NCBI GenBank assembly: GCA_038751255.1
Contig: JBCDGN010000002.1
Span: forward strand, 47,060 to 111,059
Reading direction: 5' to 3'
DNA: 64,000 nt
DNA from: JANSYP01 sp038751255
Lineage (GTDB): Bacteria; Pseudomonadota; Alphaproteobacteria; Rhodobacterales; Rhodobacteraceae
Shown here piece by piece: positions 53,454-62,558 of this stretch. Each line of letters begins with the position of its first letter. Position 1 is the stretch's first letter. A model generated the notes under the pieces. That model worked only from the letters and a program-made list of their open reading frames with translations, ran no database searches and had not been told where the DNA came from. A program made the translations under genes and the position numbers.

Positions 53454-54264
53454 GGTCCCAATCCTTTTACTAGACTGGTAATTTGAAGCCTCTGACCAAA
53501 GTACTGACCGGTTCAATGCTCAAGACTCAAGAGAATTCGTGATCTTTCAGCGGTTTCACTGCCCACAGGGCTACAGCAAAGCTTTGGCCGATGCCCATTC
53601 GGAAGTCCTGCGTGATCGGTGATCGCCTTCCCAATGGCAGCGACTCTCGAGTTTTGGGCGTCGTGCAGGTTTTTTGCTCAATGCGGCAGCTCTCATCATC
53701 AGTGCATGTTTTACAGCGCTCATGCTTGAGATGTGGAGCCCTACACTGCTTTGCTTGGCACATGACGCCCTGGCACTGCGCTGATCTGTGTGAACTAATT
53801 TCGCTTTGCAGCGGCCGAGATCCTAGCAGGAGCGCATCGACCTCAGGCAATCTTCTTCACCCTCGCCTCTGGACTTTGGCGGCGCTGATAGGCCTATTCT
53901 GTTTTCATCATCCAAGACGCGCTTGCAGTGAAACCATTGGCAGGGCTGACGCTGTCATCCGCAGCGAACGACCGTGATCGCCTGCTGCTTCAAGGCCCGA
54001 ACGAAACGATCCTTGCGATCTGGTCCGCAGCAGCGTCGCCTTTGTGCGGCGCGCTCTATGTGGGGATCGGTTGGATTGGTCTGGCCGCCGTTTGATTACT
54101 TATGTCTCTGATCTTCGGCTTTCTTTTGTTTCGCGCCAATCAGCGTGCAAGCACATGAACCCCGATCGGGTCTTGTGTAAGCACCGAATTGTCCGCCAGA
54201 TGATGGAAGCGCACGCCATCCAAGCGGGTTCGCGGAGGTCGCATTGCGCAAAAGGGGGCGCCCC
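53454..54264. other. Intergenic region, 811 bases
   Basis: This is the longest gap in the window, between the CoA-ligase-like gene and the ATP-grasp-like gene. Frames on both strands reach about 128 residues but are Cys- and Ser-rich, lack an SD and resemble nothing I know. The only coding-like stretch is the transporter-like remnant at 53892-54158. No RNA gene, repeat array or clear terminator was found. Confidence 0.6.
53892..54158 (+). pseudogene. Possible transporter C-terminal remnant
   Basis: A frame without an initiation site encodes hydrophobic segments (ETILAIWSAAASPLCGALYV then GIGWIGLAAV), a TGA at 54093, and in the same frame LLMSLIFGFLLFRANQRAST before the final stop. The pattern resembles the last two or three helices of an MFS transporter with an internal stop. 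Identification is by eye and weak. Confidence 0.25.
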
Positions 54265-55614
54265 ATGACCGCAGATCAGCTTGTAACCGCTCTTTGGGAC
54301 GCCCAGTTGGCCAAGACCGGAGCGTCAGACATCGATCGGCTCCACGACCTGCAGCACGAGCGTGGGCTTCTGCTAAAAGGTCGCCCGCTTTGTTCGGTCG
54401 CACGTCCACATTTCGTCAGCGAGAGTGAGCTCAAGCGGCAAGCTCATGTGGTGCATGTGCTCTCTAGCGCGCTGACCAAAGCGCGCGATCATGTTGTGGC
54501 AGATAGGGAGAGGGAGGCCGAACATCTCGGGCGCTACTACGATTGGATTGGTGATCTGATCGCGCTTGAACCCGCAAGCACCGACCATGGGGCAATAACG
54601 CGCCTGGATGGGTTCCGCGCGGGAAATGGGCTGAACTTCATCGAGATGAATGCAGATGCACCGGGCGGTGCGGGACATAGCGATGAGTTGGCCAAAGTTT
54701 TCCAGACACTGGACACCTTTCACGCGATTAACGCCTCTCACGCGTTAGAGCCCCTGCTGCTGCAACCCGCCGTAGGGCGTGCGATTATGGAGGCCTGGCG
54801 CGATTGGGGTGGCACCCATGCGCCCACAGTGGGGCTGATCGGCTGGTTCGAGCGGATCGGCCTCTCAAACGAGGCTGTCGAACATGATGCGCATCCATTG
54901 CTTGAGGCCGGGGCTGCAAAGCTGGTCACAACAGTGCCAGAAGCATTGGAATTCGATGGCACGCGGCTCCGTGCGGATGGGGTCGAAATCGATCTGGTTT
55001 ATCGTCTGATGCTGACGCGCAATGTGCTGGCGCGCCGGGCGTCGGTGGAACCACTGCTCGCGGCCCTCCGCGAGAATGCCATTTGTATGATCAATCCGTT
55101 CCGCGCGGAATTGATGGGACATAAAGCGCTTTTCGCGCTTCTCACCGATCCCGACATAGAGCTTGGGCTCACCGCGGCGGAGCGTGCCGTCGTCGAAGAC
55201 CATGTTCCCTGGGGACGATTGCTGCGAGAGGGCACCACGACAGCACCAAATGGGCAGCGGGTGGATTTGATCGAGTATCTTCTCAAAAACCGCGAAAGCC
55301 TGGTTTTGAAACCGACACATGAGGCCAAAGGCGATGGGGTTGAGCTTGGCTGGCACCATGACGCGGCATCTTGGGAAGCCACGATAAAGACCGGCCTCGC
55401 CACAGACTATATCGTCCAGCATCGTGTCCCAATGGCGACCGTTCGTTATCCGAGTAGCGAACCCGGTCTGACCAACCGAGACATGTATGAGGATTCCGAC
55501 CCACTGGTTGCCCGAGGCAAGCTTGCCGGGTTCCTCACCCGCGTCTCAGAAACAGAGATCGTCAATGTCTCAAAACAAGGCAGTGTGGTGCCGTCGTTCA
55601 TGGTCAAAGGCTAG
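54265..55614 (+). CDS. Circularly permuted ATP-grasp-like protein
   Basis: 449 residues from ATG 54265 (AAGGGGGC upstream; a TTG at 54244 is less likely). A pre-ATP-grasp-like block has RLDGFRAGNGLNFIEMNADAPGGAGHSDE, like the R-x-D and E-x-N-x-D-x-P motifs of glutathionylspermidine-synthase-type enzymes. Further on, MINPFRAELMGHKALFALL and SLVLKPTHEAKGDGVELGW supply the permuted ATP-binding Lys regions. Such enzymes ligate a carboxylate to an amine with ATP. The product is unknown and the neighbouring P450 and CoA-ligase do not fix it. Confidence 0.6.
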   Translation: MTADQLVTALWDAQLAKTGASDIDRLHDLQHERGLLLKGRPLCSVARPHFVSESELKRQAHVVHVLSSALTKARDHVVADREREAEHLGRYYDWIGDLIALEPASTDHGAITRLDGFRAGNGLNFIEMNADAPGGAGHSDELAKVFQTLDTFHAINASHALEPLLLQPAVGRAIMEAWRDWGGTHAPTVGLIGWFERIGLSNEAVEHDAHPLLEAGAAKLVTTVPEALEFDGTRLRADGVEIDLVYRLMLTRNVLARRASVEPLLAALRENAICMINPFRAELMGHKALFALLTDPDIELGLTAAERAVVEDHVPWGRLLREGTTTAPNGQRVDLIEYLLKNRESLVLKPTHEAKGDGVELGWHHDAASWEATIKTGLATDYIVQHRVPMATVRYPSSEPGLTNRDMYEDSDPLVARGKLAGFLTRVSETEIVNVSKQGSVVPSFMVKG

Positions 55615-55656
55615 TACCAACAAAGCTTAATAAGTTGGCAGCTTGAGCGGGTTGAC

Positions 55657-57039
55657 TCATGTGCGGCTGAGAATTAGCTGCATCCCTCCTGTGGGTCGCA
55701 AAGTGAACCACATCTGCGGATTGGGCTGATATCCCTCAGGCAGGCGCACAGTGTAGCGCGCCAACAGCGATGCAAGCAAAATCCGCGCCTCTTGCAGCGC
55801 CAGCGCAGCCCCGATGCAAATGCGAGGGCCGCCGCCAAAGGGCAGATATGCATATCGATGCCGTTTGGCCGCGCGTTCGGGCAGGAAACGGTCTGGATCA
55901 AATCTGTCGGGTGCGTCCCAAAGTTGTTGATGTCGGTGCATCGCGTGGATCGGAAGGATCACAGTCATTCCAGAGCGTACGGTTTGACCGGAAAGCTCAT
56001 CATCTTCGAGCGCTTTTCGCGTCAAAAAGCCCGCTGGCGCATAGAGCCGAAGCGCTTCGTCAATCACGCGCCCTACCATAGAAAGCTGGTCTAGATCGGC
56101 ATGTCCCGCAGTTTCTCGACTGCCCAAGGCCGCATGGACCTCGTCCCGCGTACGGGTCTGCACATCAGGATCGAAAGCAAGAAGATAGAGCGCCCAAGTC
56201 AGCGCAAGTGCGGTTGTTTCATGCCCTGCAAAGAGAAAGCCGAGCAGATTGTTGCGCACCATCAGAGGATCGAGCGCGGCGCCGGAGTCTGGTCCACCTG
56301 AGAGCATCAGGTCAAGCAAGTCCGGTGGATCTGATGGCCCCCTGTCAAGCCGCGCCGCGATCACGCTGTCGGCCATATTGTCCATCTTGCGTCGTGACCG
56401 GTCGGTGAGTTCATAGGGGCGCGGGATCGCGTTCGGGACCCCAAGCAGATCGAAGAGAGAAATTCGTCCTTGGGTCGCAACAAAGTCATCGACGGACCGG
56501 CGCAAGGCCTCCCGATCTACGGCCTCGCGCCCCGACAGCACAAGATCGCAAATAATGTCGCACGTGGCAGCCTGCATTTGTGGGAAGACATCAATCGGCG
56601 TGGCTTCGTCTCTCTCTGCCTCTAGCCGGTCCAACATCGCCTGAGCCGCGTCGGTCATGATCGGTGCCGCGCCCTCCAGCGCGCGTGCGGCAAAGACAGG
56701 GGCAAAGACCCGGCGTTGATTGCGCGCAGACTCGCCCTCAGAGACGATCAAATTGGTGCCCTGGCGCGGTCGCATAAGCCGCTTGAGGATCTCATTTTTC
56801 GGATAAACGTCGACCCGATCTTTAAGCACGCGTTCCATCGCTGGCGGATCCGTGATCATAACCCAACCGGGGCGTTTTCCCCCAGCCAAGACCGGCTCAT
56901 GATACGCCGCTTCTGGGATCAGCTCCAACACGTTGCGCCTGGCAAGGCGGTAGCTGCCCCACAGCCCGGGCTGATAGGTGAGACCGGGAATTGAGACCGG
57001 AGTGTTTTGGCTGGCTTGTGCTGTTGATCCAAGCGTCAT
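55657..57039 (-). CDS. Cytochrome P450
   Basis: 460 residues. The I-helix AGHETTALALTWAL, the K-helix ExxR (EALRLYAP) and the haem loop FGGGPRICIG with its Cys ligand are all intact. The protein is soluble with no membrane anchor. It monooxygenates an unknown organic substrate and needs a ferredoxin and reductase, not encoded nearby. ATG 57039 (MTLGSTAQASQ) is chosen; 22 further codons are open upstream but unlike P450. Confidence 0.93.
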   Translation of the reverse strand: MTLGSTAQASQNTPVSIPGLTYQPGLWGSYRLARRNVLELIPEAAYHEPVLAGGKRPGWVMITDPPAMERVLKDRVDVYPKNEILKRLMRPRQGTNLIVSEGESARNQRRVFAPVFAARALEGAAPIMTDAAQAMLDRLEAERDEATPIDVFPQMQAATCDIICDLVLSGREAVDREALRRSVDDFVATQGRISLFDLLGVPNAIPRPYELTDRSRRKMDNMADSVIAARLDRGPSDPPDLLDLMLSGGPDSGAALDPLMVRNNLLGFLFAGHETTALALTWALYLLAFDPDVQTRTRDEVHAALGSRETAGHADLDQLSMVGRVIDEALRLYAPAGFLTRKALEDDELSGQTVRSGMTVILPIHAMHRHQQLWDAPDRFDPDRFLPERAAKRHRYAYLPFGGGPRICIGAALALQEARILLASLLARYTVRLPEGYQPNPQMWFTLRPTGGMQLILSRT

Positions 57040-57157
57040 GTCGCGTGCCCTAACAACTGTGCAATAGTGCAGAACTAGGCGCCATCCGTGGCAATCAAGC
57101 CTCAAGCCGTGTTGAACCCGCGATCCACAGTTTTGTGAAAACGACTACTGCGCCCCG

Positions 57158-58519
57158 TTACAATCGCGGCGCCCGGTCATCTGTCAGAACCGCAAGCCCC
57201 AAAAGAGATGCAAAGACAAGAAGACCGCCAGAAAATCCGATCACAACGGGGATCTCATACCCGACACCGATGAGAGCGCTCGACACACTCACACCCAGTG
57301 TTGAACCAAAAAGACGGAGGGTGAGCACCGCGCCAGTCGACTGCCCTTGTTCGTCTTCAGGCGCTGCATTGGCTGCGACGCGCCGAGACGGTCCAGTGAC
57401 AAACGTCATGCATATCCCCCAAATCACCAGAGGCGCAGCCATCAGCCAATAGGACCTATAAGGCATCAGGAACGCCACAGCGATCATTGCGACCGCCCCG
57501 CCAAAGCACCCAATCGTTACCATCCGGCGCGAGCCAAGCCCATCTGCGAGCCGACCGACTGGGGCGGCGATCACGGGAAACGCAATAAATGCAAACAGTG
57601 TCGCCAGACCGGCTTGAGCCGCTGAAAACGCCATGACCTGCTGAAGATAGATTGGAAAGAACACCGCTAAAGAGATCATCACGAATTGGCTGATCATGAA
57701 GATGAAACAGGCCGTTGAAAAAAGAGGATCATGAAAAAGCGTCACGTCGATCAGTGGCTCTTTATGGCCATGTTCAACCCGATAGAAAGCGATGAGGCAC
57801 AGCACACCAACCAAAGCGCTGATCAAGATGATTGGACTGAGCCACCCGAAACTTGAGCTTTCCATGACGGCGTACACCACGCCGCAAAGCCCAAGCAGCA
57901 GCAGCACGAGGCCCAGACCATCAATGCTTTCTGGCGCTTTCGCTTCGCTGGGTGGGCGCCAAACGATGAACGCGATTGTGCCAAAAACGATAACGATCGG
58001 GATGTTGAGCCAGAAGATCCAATGCCACGACACGTAGTGCGTGATCAGCCCCCCGACGAGCGGTCCCGCAGCACGCGAAATCGTGGCCATGGCAGAGTAT
58101 ATACCAATGGCGAGGCCCCGCTTTTCTGGCGGGAAAGCCGAATTCGCGCCGGTCATCGACAAGACGAAAATCAGTGCGGCACCCACGCCTTGAAGCGCGC
58201 GCATCGCAACCAATGCGGTTTCCGACTGCGCAAACCCCGCGAACAGAGCGGCCGTGCAGAACACCGCACCCCCGATCACCAGAAGCGGTCGCAACCCAAA
58301 GAGATCCAGGCATTTTCCGCCAAGTGCGGCCAGGCAAGTCAACGTCAGAAGATAGGCATTAATTACCCAGTGGGCACCGTTCTCAGAAAGCGCCAAGTCG
58401 CTGCGAATGGAGGGCAAGGCCACGCCGAGCATGGTTTCATCAAGCAGGACCAGACCGGCCAAGATCCCCATTGAACTGGTGATCCATAGACTGCGAGCGT
58501 GCGAAGACAACACAGGCAT
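57158..58519 (-). CDS. MFS transporter, DHA2-like drug exporter
   Basis: 453 residues with about 13-14 membrane segments. LVLLDETMLGVALPSIRSDL opens like EmrB/QacA proteins. The motif GLAIGIYSAMATISRAAGPLVGGLI (antiporter motif C) and a mid-protein GRLADGLGSRRMV are present. It should export drugs or metabolites by proton antiport. It lies 119 bases upstream of the P450 gene on the same strand. Confidence 0.9.
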   Translation of the reverse strand: MPVLSSHARSLWITSSMGILAGLVLLDETMLGVALPSIRSDLALSENGAHWVINAYLLTLTCLAALGGKCLDLFGLRPLLVIGGAVFCTAALFAGFAQSETALVAMRALQGVGAALIFVLSMTGANSAFPPEKRGLAIGIYSAMATISRAAGPLVGGLITHYVSWHWIFWLNIPIVIVFGTIAFIVWRPPSEAKAPESIDGLGLVLLLLGLCGVVYAVMESSSFGWLSPIILISALVGVLCLIAFYRVEHGHKEPLIDVTLFHDPLFSTACFIFMISQFVMISLAVFFPIYLQQVMAFSAAQAGLATLFAFIAFPVIAAPVGRLADGLGSRRMVTIGCFGGAVAMIAVAFLMPYRSYWLMAAPLVIWGICMTFVTGPSRRVAANAAPEDEQGQSTGAVLTLRLFGSTLGVSVSSALIGVGYEIPVVIGFSGGLLVFASLLGLAVLTDDRAPRL

Positions 58520-58674
58520 CAGGCAGATCTTCCCCCACTTTTAAGACCGATATTCGCAATCTGGATTTGACTGGGGAGCCAAGCTTTTGCGTGCAGCTTC
58601 GCGAGAGCGCTTTCAAATTCCCAACGAGTATTGCAAGGGTATCGCTATGAAATTTTCTGCGTCAGAGAGAGCAA

Positions 58675-59580
58675 ATGGCTGTAGCCGCCACGTCTGTATC
58701 TGACCAGCACGTAAGAAATGGGAAGGGGTTCCTTCTCATGCTTTTGGGGATGTTTCTCTTTTCTGCAGTCGACACGCAGGCAAAGTTTCTGACCGATACG
58801 CTGCACCCCATCCAGATCACCTGGACGCGACAGATCGGCCTGCTTTTGGGAGCCGTGGTTTTGATCGGGCTTCGTGGGGCCGCACTCGTCAAGACAGACA
58901 AACTGGGATTGCAGCTTATTCGCGGATGTTGTGCAGGTCTTTCAGCGGCTTGCTACATCACTGCGGTGGTGCATGTGCCTCTAGCCGATGCTGTGGCTGT
59001 GAGCTTCGTGGCGCCATTTATGGTGACCGTTGCTGGTGCTATTTTTCTCAATGAGCCTGTCGGCATCCGCCGATGGATTGCCATTTCATTGGGCTTTCTC
59101 GGCACATTGATCGTCATTCGACCCGGCAGCGGGGCGATGCATCCAGCGGTGTTTTTAGTTGTCCTCGCCGCAGCGCTCTTCGCGACGCGCCAGATCCTGT
59201 CGCGATCTCTTGCGACATCGGACAGCACCGAGACGACAATTGTCTACACAGCGCTTTGCAGCAGCGTGCTTCTGACCATTCCCCTTCCCTTCGTGTGGGA
59301 ACAGCCTCAAACCACCCAAGAGATCGCGCTTTGCATCAGCATTGCGATCTTGGCGGCATTGGCAGAGATCTGTGTCATCAAGGCGCTGGAACTCGCGCTT
59401 GCGGTGGTCGTTGCACCGGTGATGTATTCGCTGATCATTTGGGGCACGGTCTATGGCTTTTTGGTGTTCGGCCACTTGCCGGATGGTTGGACCTGGTTGG
59501 GTGTTGCGATCATCGTCGCCACCGGCTGCTACAGCTTCTATCGGGAGTTCAAAACCAAACAGCGCGGCAACGCGCCCTGA
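58675..59580 (+). CDS. EamA/DMT-family transporter
   Basis: 301 residues with ten membrane segments and two EamA repeats. The first begins FLLMLLGMFLFSAVDTQAKF and ends ISLGFLGTLIVIRPG. The second begins AVFLVVLAAALFATRQILSR and ends WTWLGVAIIVATGCYSFYRE. DMT proteins export metabolites such as amino acids; the substrate is unknown. It is divergent from the MFS gene. Confidence 0.9.
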   Translation: MAVAATSVSDQHVRNGKGFLLMLLGMFLFSAVDTQAKFLTDTLHPIQITWTRQIGLLLGAVVLIGLRGAALVKTDKLGLQLIRGCCAGLSAACYITAVVHVPLADAVAVSFVAPFMVTVAGAIFLNEPVGIRRWIAISLGFLGTLIVIRPGSGAMHPAVFLVVLAAALFATRQILSRSLATSDSTETTIVYTALCSSVLLTIPLPFVWEQPQTTQEIALCISIAILAALAEICVIKALELALAVVVAPVMYSLIIWGTVYGFLVFGHLPDGWTWLGVAIIVATGCYSFYREFKTKQRGNAP

Positions 59581-59662
59581 ACTCGCATTGCGATAGCTTC
59601 AGGTTTCACCAGCCTTGAGCTTCCTAGCCTCGCGGCAGAAGGACAATCATCCGCCAGGGGGG

Positions 59663-61279
59663 TTATCTATTGGCCGACAGGACCAGATCCGCGCAGCGAT
59701 CACCCAGCATCATGGCCGGGGCGTTGGTGTTGCCGGCATTGATGTCCGGGACCGCGGACATATCGCAGACCCTTAATCCTTCGATCCCGCGCACACGCAT
59801 ACGCGCGTCGAGCACCGCCATCGGATCGCCGTCAGCCCCCATGCGAGCGGTGCCCGCTGGATGGTAATTGGTTTTGACGAAACGCTTGCAATGCGCCCGC
59901 AATGTGTCGTCGTCATCGTCTGATGGGATTACGATTTCACGAATACGTTTGGAGAGGGGCGCTGTGGTGAAGGCTCTTCTGAAGAAGCGCTGACCGCGGA
60001 TCATCTCGGTCATGTCAGCCTCATGCTTCAGCAGGTTTGGTGAGACCACTGGCATGTTGGTGGGATCCGCGCTCCTCAACCGAACAGTTCCGCGCGATTT
60101 CGGCTTAACCACAACCGTGGTCACAGTGAGCCCGAAGTCATCCTCAACCTCGTCAAGCGCATCGCGGTCCAAATACACAATGGGGACACAAAAGGCCTGG
60201 ATCGTTGGCGGGCTGTCCGGGTCGGTTGGATTGACAAATGCTCCAGCCTCAACGCCAGCAGAGGTCACAGGACCGCTCCCGAAGAGCTTAAACTGAAGAC
60301 CATTGCGCAGCATCCGCCAGCCATCACCTTGCTTGAAATAGCCAAACGGCCCATTCGCAAAAGCCGTGATGGGCACTTCTGGGTGATCAATCAGGTTTTG
60401 ACCCACGCCAGGCGCGGGCACCGCAACATTGATCCCATGTTCCGACAGGTGATCCTCCGGACCAATGCCGGATAGCATCAAAAGTTTCGGGGTCACCAGA
60501 GCACCTGCGGCGAGGATAACTTCGCCTTCAGCGCGGACCACGTGCCGCCCTGTCTGGTCCGCGTATACAACGCCCACGGCGCGGTCCTTTTCGATCAGCA
60601 GTTTTGAGACCTCTGCCTGAAGGCGCACGGTCAAGGACGGGTTCGCGTCTAGCGGTGCAAGGAAGGCGTAGGCCGAAGAACTCCGGCGCCCTGAGCGGTT
60701 GGTGAATTGGTAAAAGCCAACGCCACGCTGCGAAGTACCATTGAAGTCGTGATTATAGGGCTCGCCCAGCGCTTGGACCGCTTGCACAAACCAGCGCGAC
60801 ATATCGTCGATATGTCCTGGATCGGACACCAGCACGGGACCATCGCTGCCATGGAGATCATCAGACAGCCGGTTGTTGCCTTCCATGCCTTTGAAATAGG
60901 GCAGGACATCCTCCCATCCCCATCCAACGCCGTCATTGCTGCCACGCAACACCGCGTCCCAGGCATCGTAGTCCGAAGGGCGCCCGCGCATATACACTTG
61001 GGCGTTCACCGAAGATCCGCCGCCGAGCACATGCCCCTGGGGAATGTCGTGGATACGGCCATCAAGATGTTCCTGCGGTTCTGTGCGATGGTAACGCATG
61101 AACTTTGAGCCATTGATCATCTTGAAGATACCTGGCGGCATATCGAGCAACGGATGTCGGTGTGAATACCCGGCTTCAAGCAACAAAACTCGGCTTGAAC
61201 CTTCCCGCGCAAGTCGGCCCGCTGCGGCGGCACCGGCAGAGCCGCCGCCGATCACAATATGATCGAATGTTTCGGTCAT
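59663..61279 (-). CDS. GMC-family FAD alcohol dehydrogenase (choline dehydrogenase-like)
   Basis: 538 residues. FAD motif FDHIVIGGGSAGAAAAGRLA, the GMC signature around GHVLGGGSSVNAQVYMRG, EVILAAGALVTPKLLMLSGIGP, and the C-terminal NYHPAGTARMG (catalytic His) with NTNAPAMMLGDRCADL. It oxidises an alcohol to an aldehyde. It overlaps the LacI gene by four bases, and with the divergent aldehyde dehydrogenase it makes a likely alcohol-aldehyde-acid pathway. Choline, as in BetA, is one possibility. Confidence 0.92.
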   Translation of the reverse strand: MTETFDHIVIGGGSAGAAAAGRLAREGSSRVLLLEAGYSHRHPLLDMPPGIFKMINGSKFMRYHRTEPQEHLDGRIHDIPQGHVLGGGSSVNAQVYMRGRPSDYDAWDAVLRGSNDGVGWGWEDVLPYFKGMEGNNRLSDDLHGSDGPVLVSDPGHIDDMSRWFVQAVQALGEPYNHDFNGTSQRGVGFYQFTNRSGRRSSSAYAFLAPLDANPSLTVRLQAEVSKLLIEKDRAVGVVYADQTGRHVVRAEGEVILAAGALVTPKLLMLSGIGPEDHLSEHGINVAVPAPGVGQNLIDHPEVPITAFANGPFGYFKQGDGWRMLRNGLQFKLFGSGPVTSAGVEAGAFVNPTDPDSPPTIQAFCVPIVYLDRDALDEVEDDFGLTVTTVVVKPKSRGTVRLRSADPTNMPVVSPNLLKHEADMTEMIRGQRFFRRAFTTAPLSKRIREIVIPSDDDDDTLRAHCKRFVKTNYHPAGTARMGADGDPMAVLDARMRVRGIEGLRVCDMSAVPDINAGNTNAPAMMLGDRCADLVLSANR

Positions 61280-62391
61280 GGGGTACTTGGGTGACCACCA
61301 GTTTTTGGCGCGGTGATGGACTCTCGTTCAACAAGTTCACATTCCAGCTTCACCAAAGGATGCCGTTGATCGCCCGACGGTCCGTGAAAAAGCTGCTCGA
61401 TCACCCAGCGGCCCATGGCACGGGTCGGTAGGATCATCGAGGTGAGGGGGGGAGACAAGTGCCTGGCGGTCTCGTCGTCATCGAACCCGATCACTGACAC
61501 ATCCTCTGGAATAGCCAGGCCCATTTCTTTCAATGCCTCATAGCTCCCAATCGCCATCCGATCGTTCTGCACAAAAATCGCAGTGGGCGGTTTGGGCAAT
61601 GCCATCAGCTGTTGCGTTGCCGCATAGCCTGAACTCGGGAGCCAATCGCCTTCAACGACGAGGTCCTGATCAAACGGAATATCCGCTGACGCCAACGCGT
61701 TGCGATACCCAGTTGTGCGCCCTGCGGCACAAGTCATAAACGGCTCGCCTGTGATCGTTGCGATGCGATTGTGTCCCGCCCTGATAAGCGCGTTGGTCGC
61801 TGTATGGCCCGCCGCGATCTCGCCCGGGATCACGGACGGAAAGGACAGATCATCGGAAAAGCAGTTCAGCAACAGAACCGGAGTGTCTGTTTGTCGTAGG
61901 ATCTCTGGGATTTCGAGTTGCCGGGTGAAAACGCTTGCATAGATCACCCCTGCCACTCCCTGATCGAGGAAGAACTGGATGGTTTTGGGCTCCATTTCTG
62001 GATCGTTTTGTGTCTCTGCAAGCAGAACAAGGCTGCCAGTTTCACTGACGGCCTGCTTTACACCGTTGAAGGCGTTCACCATTTCAGGACTGGTCGCGAG
62101 GTAATCGACGACGAACGCTATGGGCGCATCCAATGGCTTTTGTTTGCGCTCTTGCGTGGGATCTGCGACCGACCGGACCGGAACTGAATATCCAAGTCCT
62201 TTCGCTGCATCGAAGACCCGTTCTTTGGTCGCATCAGAGATCTTAACCGAGTCGTTGTTGTTCAAGACCAGTGAGACCGTTGTCTGTGAACATCCTGCAA
62301 CGCGCGCGATATCGTGCATGGTAACTCGTTGTCGGCCTTGGACCTTCCCCACGCCTTTGTGCTGCTTCGGTTTATTCACCTGCTGATTCAT
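61276..62391 (-). CDS. LacI-family transcriptional regulator
   Basis: 371 residues. The HTH reads RVTMHDIARVAGCSQTTVSLVLN, preceded by a Lys- and Gln-rich stretch. A periplasmic-binding-like ligand domain follows (GVIYASVFTRQLEIPEILRQ, PTAIFVQNDRMAIGSYEALK, DVSVIGFDDDETA). It probably represses the GMC gene it overlaps and the divergent aldehyde dehydrogenase, with a sugar or alcohol as inducer. Confidence 0.9.
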   Translation of the reverse strand: MNQQVNKPKQHKGVGKVQGRQRVTMHDIARVAGCSQTTVSLVLNNNDSVKISDATKERVFDAAKGLGYSVPVRSVADPTQERKQKPLDAPIAFVVDYLATSPEMVNAFNGVKQAVSETGSLVLLAETQNDPEMEPKTIQFFLDQGVAGVIYASVFTRQLEIPEILRQTDTPVLLLNCFSDDLSFPSVIPGEIAAGHTATNALIRAGHNRIATITGEPFMTCAAGRTTGYRNALASADIPFDQDLVVEGDWLPSSGYAATQQLMALPKPPTAIFVQNDRMAIGSYEALKEMGLAIPEDVSVIGFDDDETARHLSPPLTSMILPTRAMGRWVIEQLFHGPSGDQRHPLVKLECELVERESITAPKTGGHPSTP

Positions 62392-62445
62392 CGCCGATCC
62401 AAGTCTGTTTAAAGCGTATTAGCGATCTCGCCAGCTGTACGCAAC

Positions 62446-62498
62446 TAATATTATTATTTCAGTATTAAGTTTATTATTGACAGTAGAATAATATTATT
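62446..62498. promoter_or_regulatory. Candidate operator region between lacI-type gene and ALDH
   Basis: This very A+T-rich stretch contains AATATTATT (62447-62455) and its inverted copy AATAATATT (62487-62495). The latter lies inside a perfect 12-bp palindrome AATAATATTATT (62487-62498). TTGACA (62477-62482) could be a -35 box for the ALDH gene, but no well-spaced -10 is clear. Confidence 0.45.
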
Positions 62499-62558
62499 AC
62501 TCCATGTGGCCGAACGAGCAAGACAACGACTCGCGAATGGTGCATGGGAGGGAATGTG

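Noticed and set aside
53591..53977. Plus-strand frame of 128 residues with many Cys residues
   Set aside because: No SD, no recognisable family, and the reading frame conflicts with the more protein-like transporter relic.
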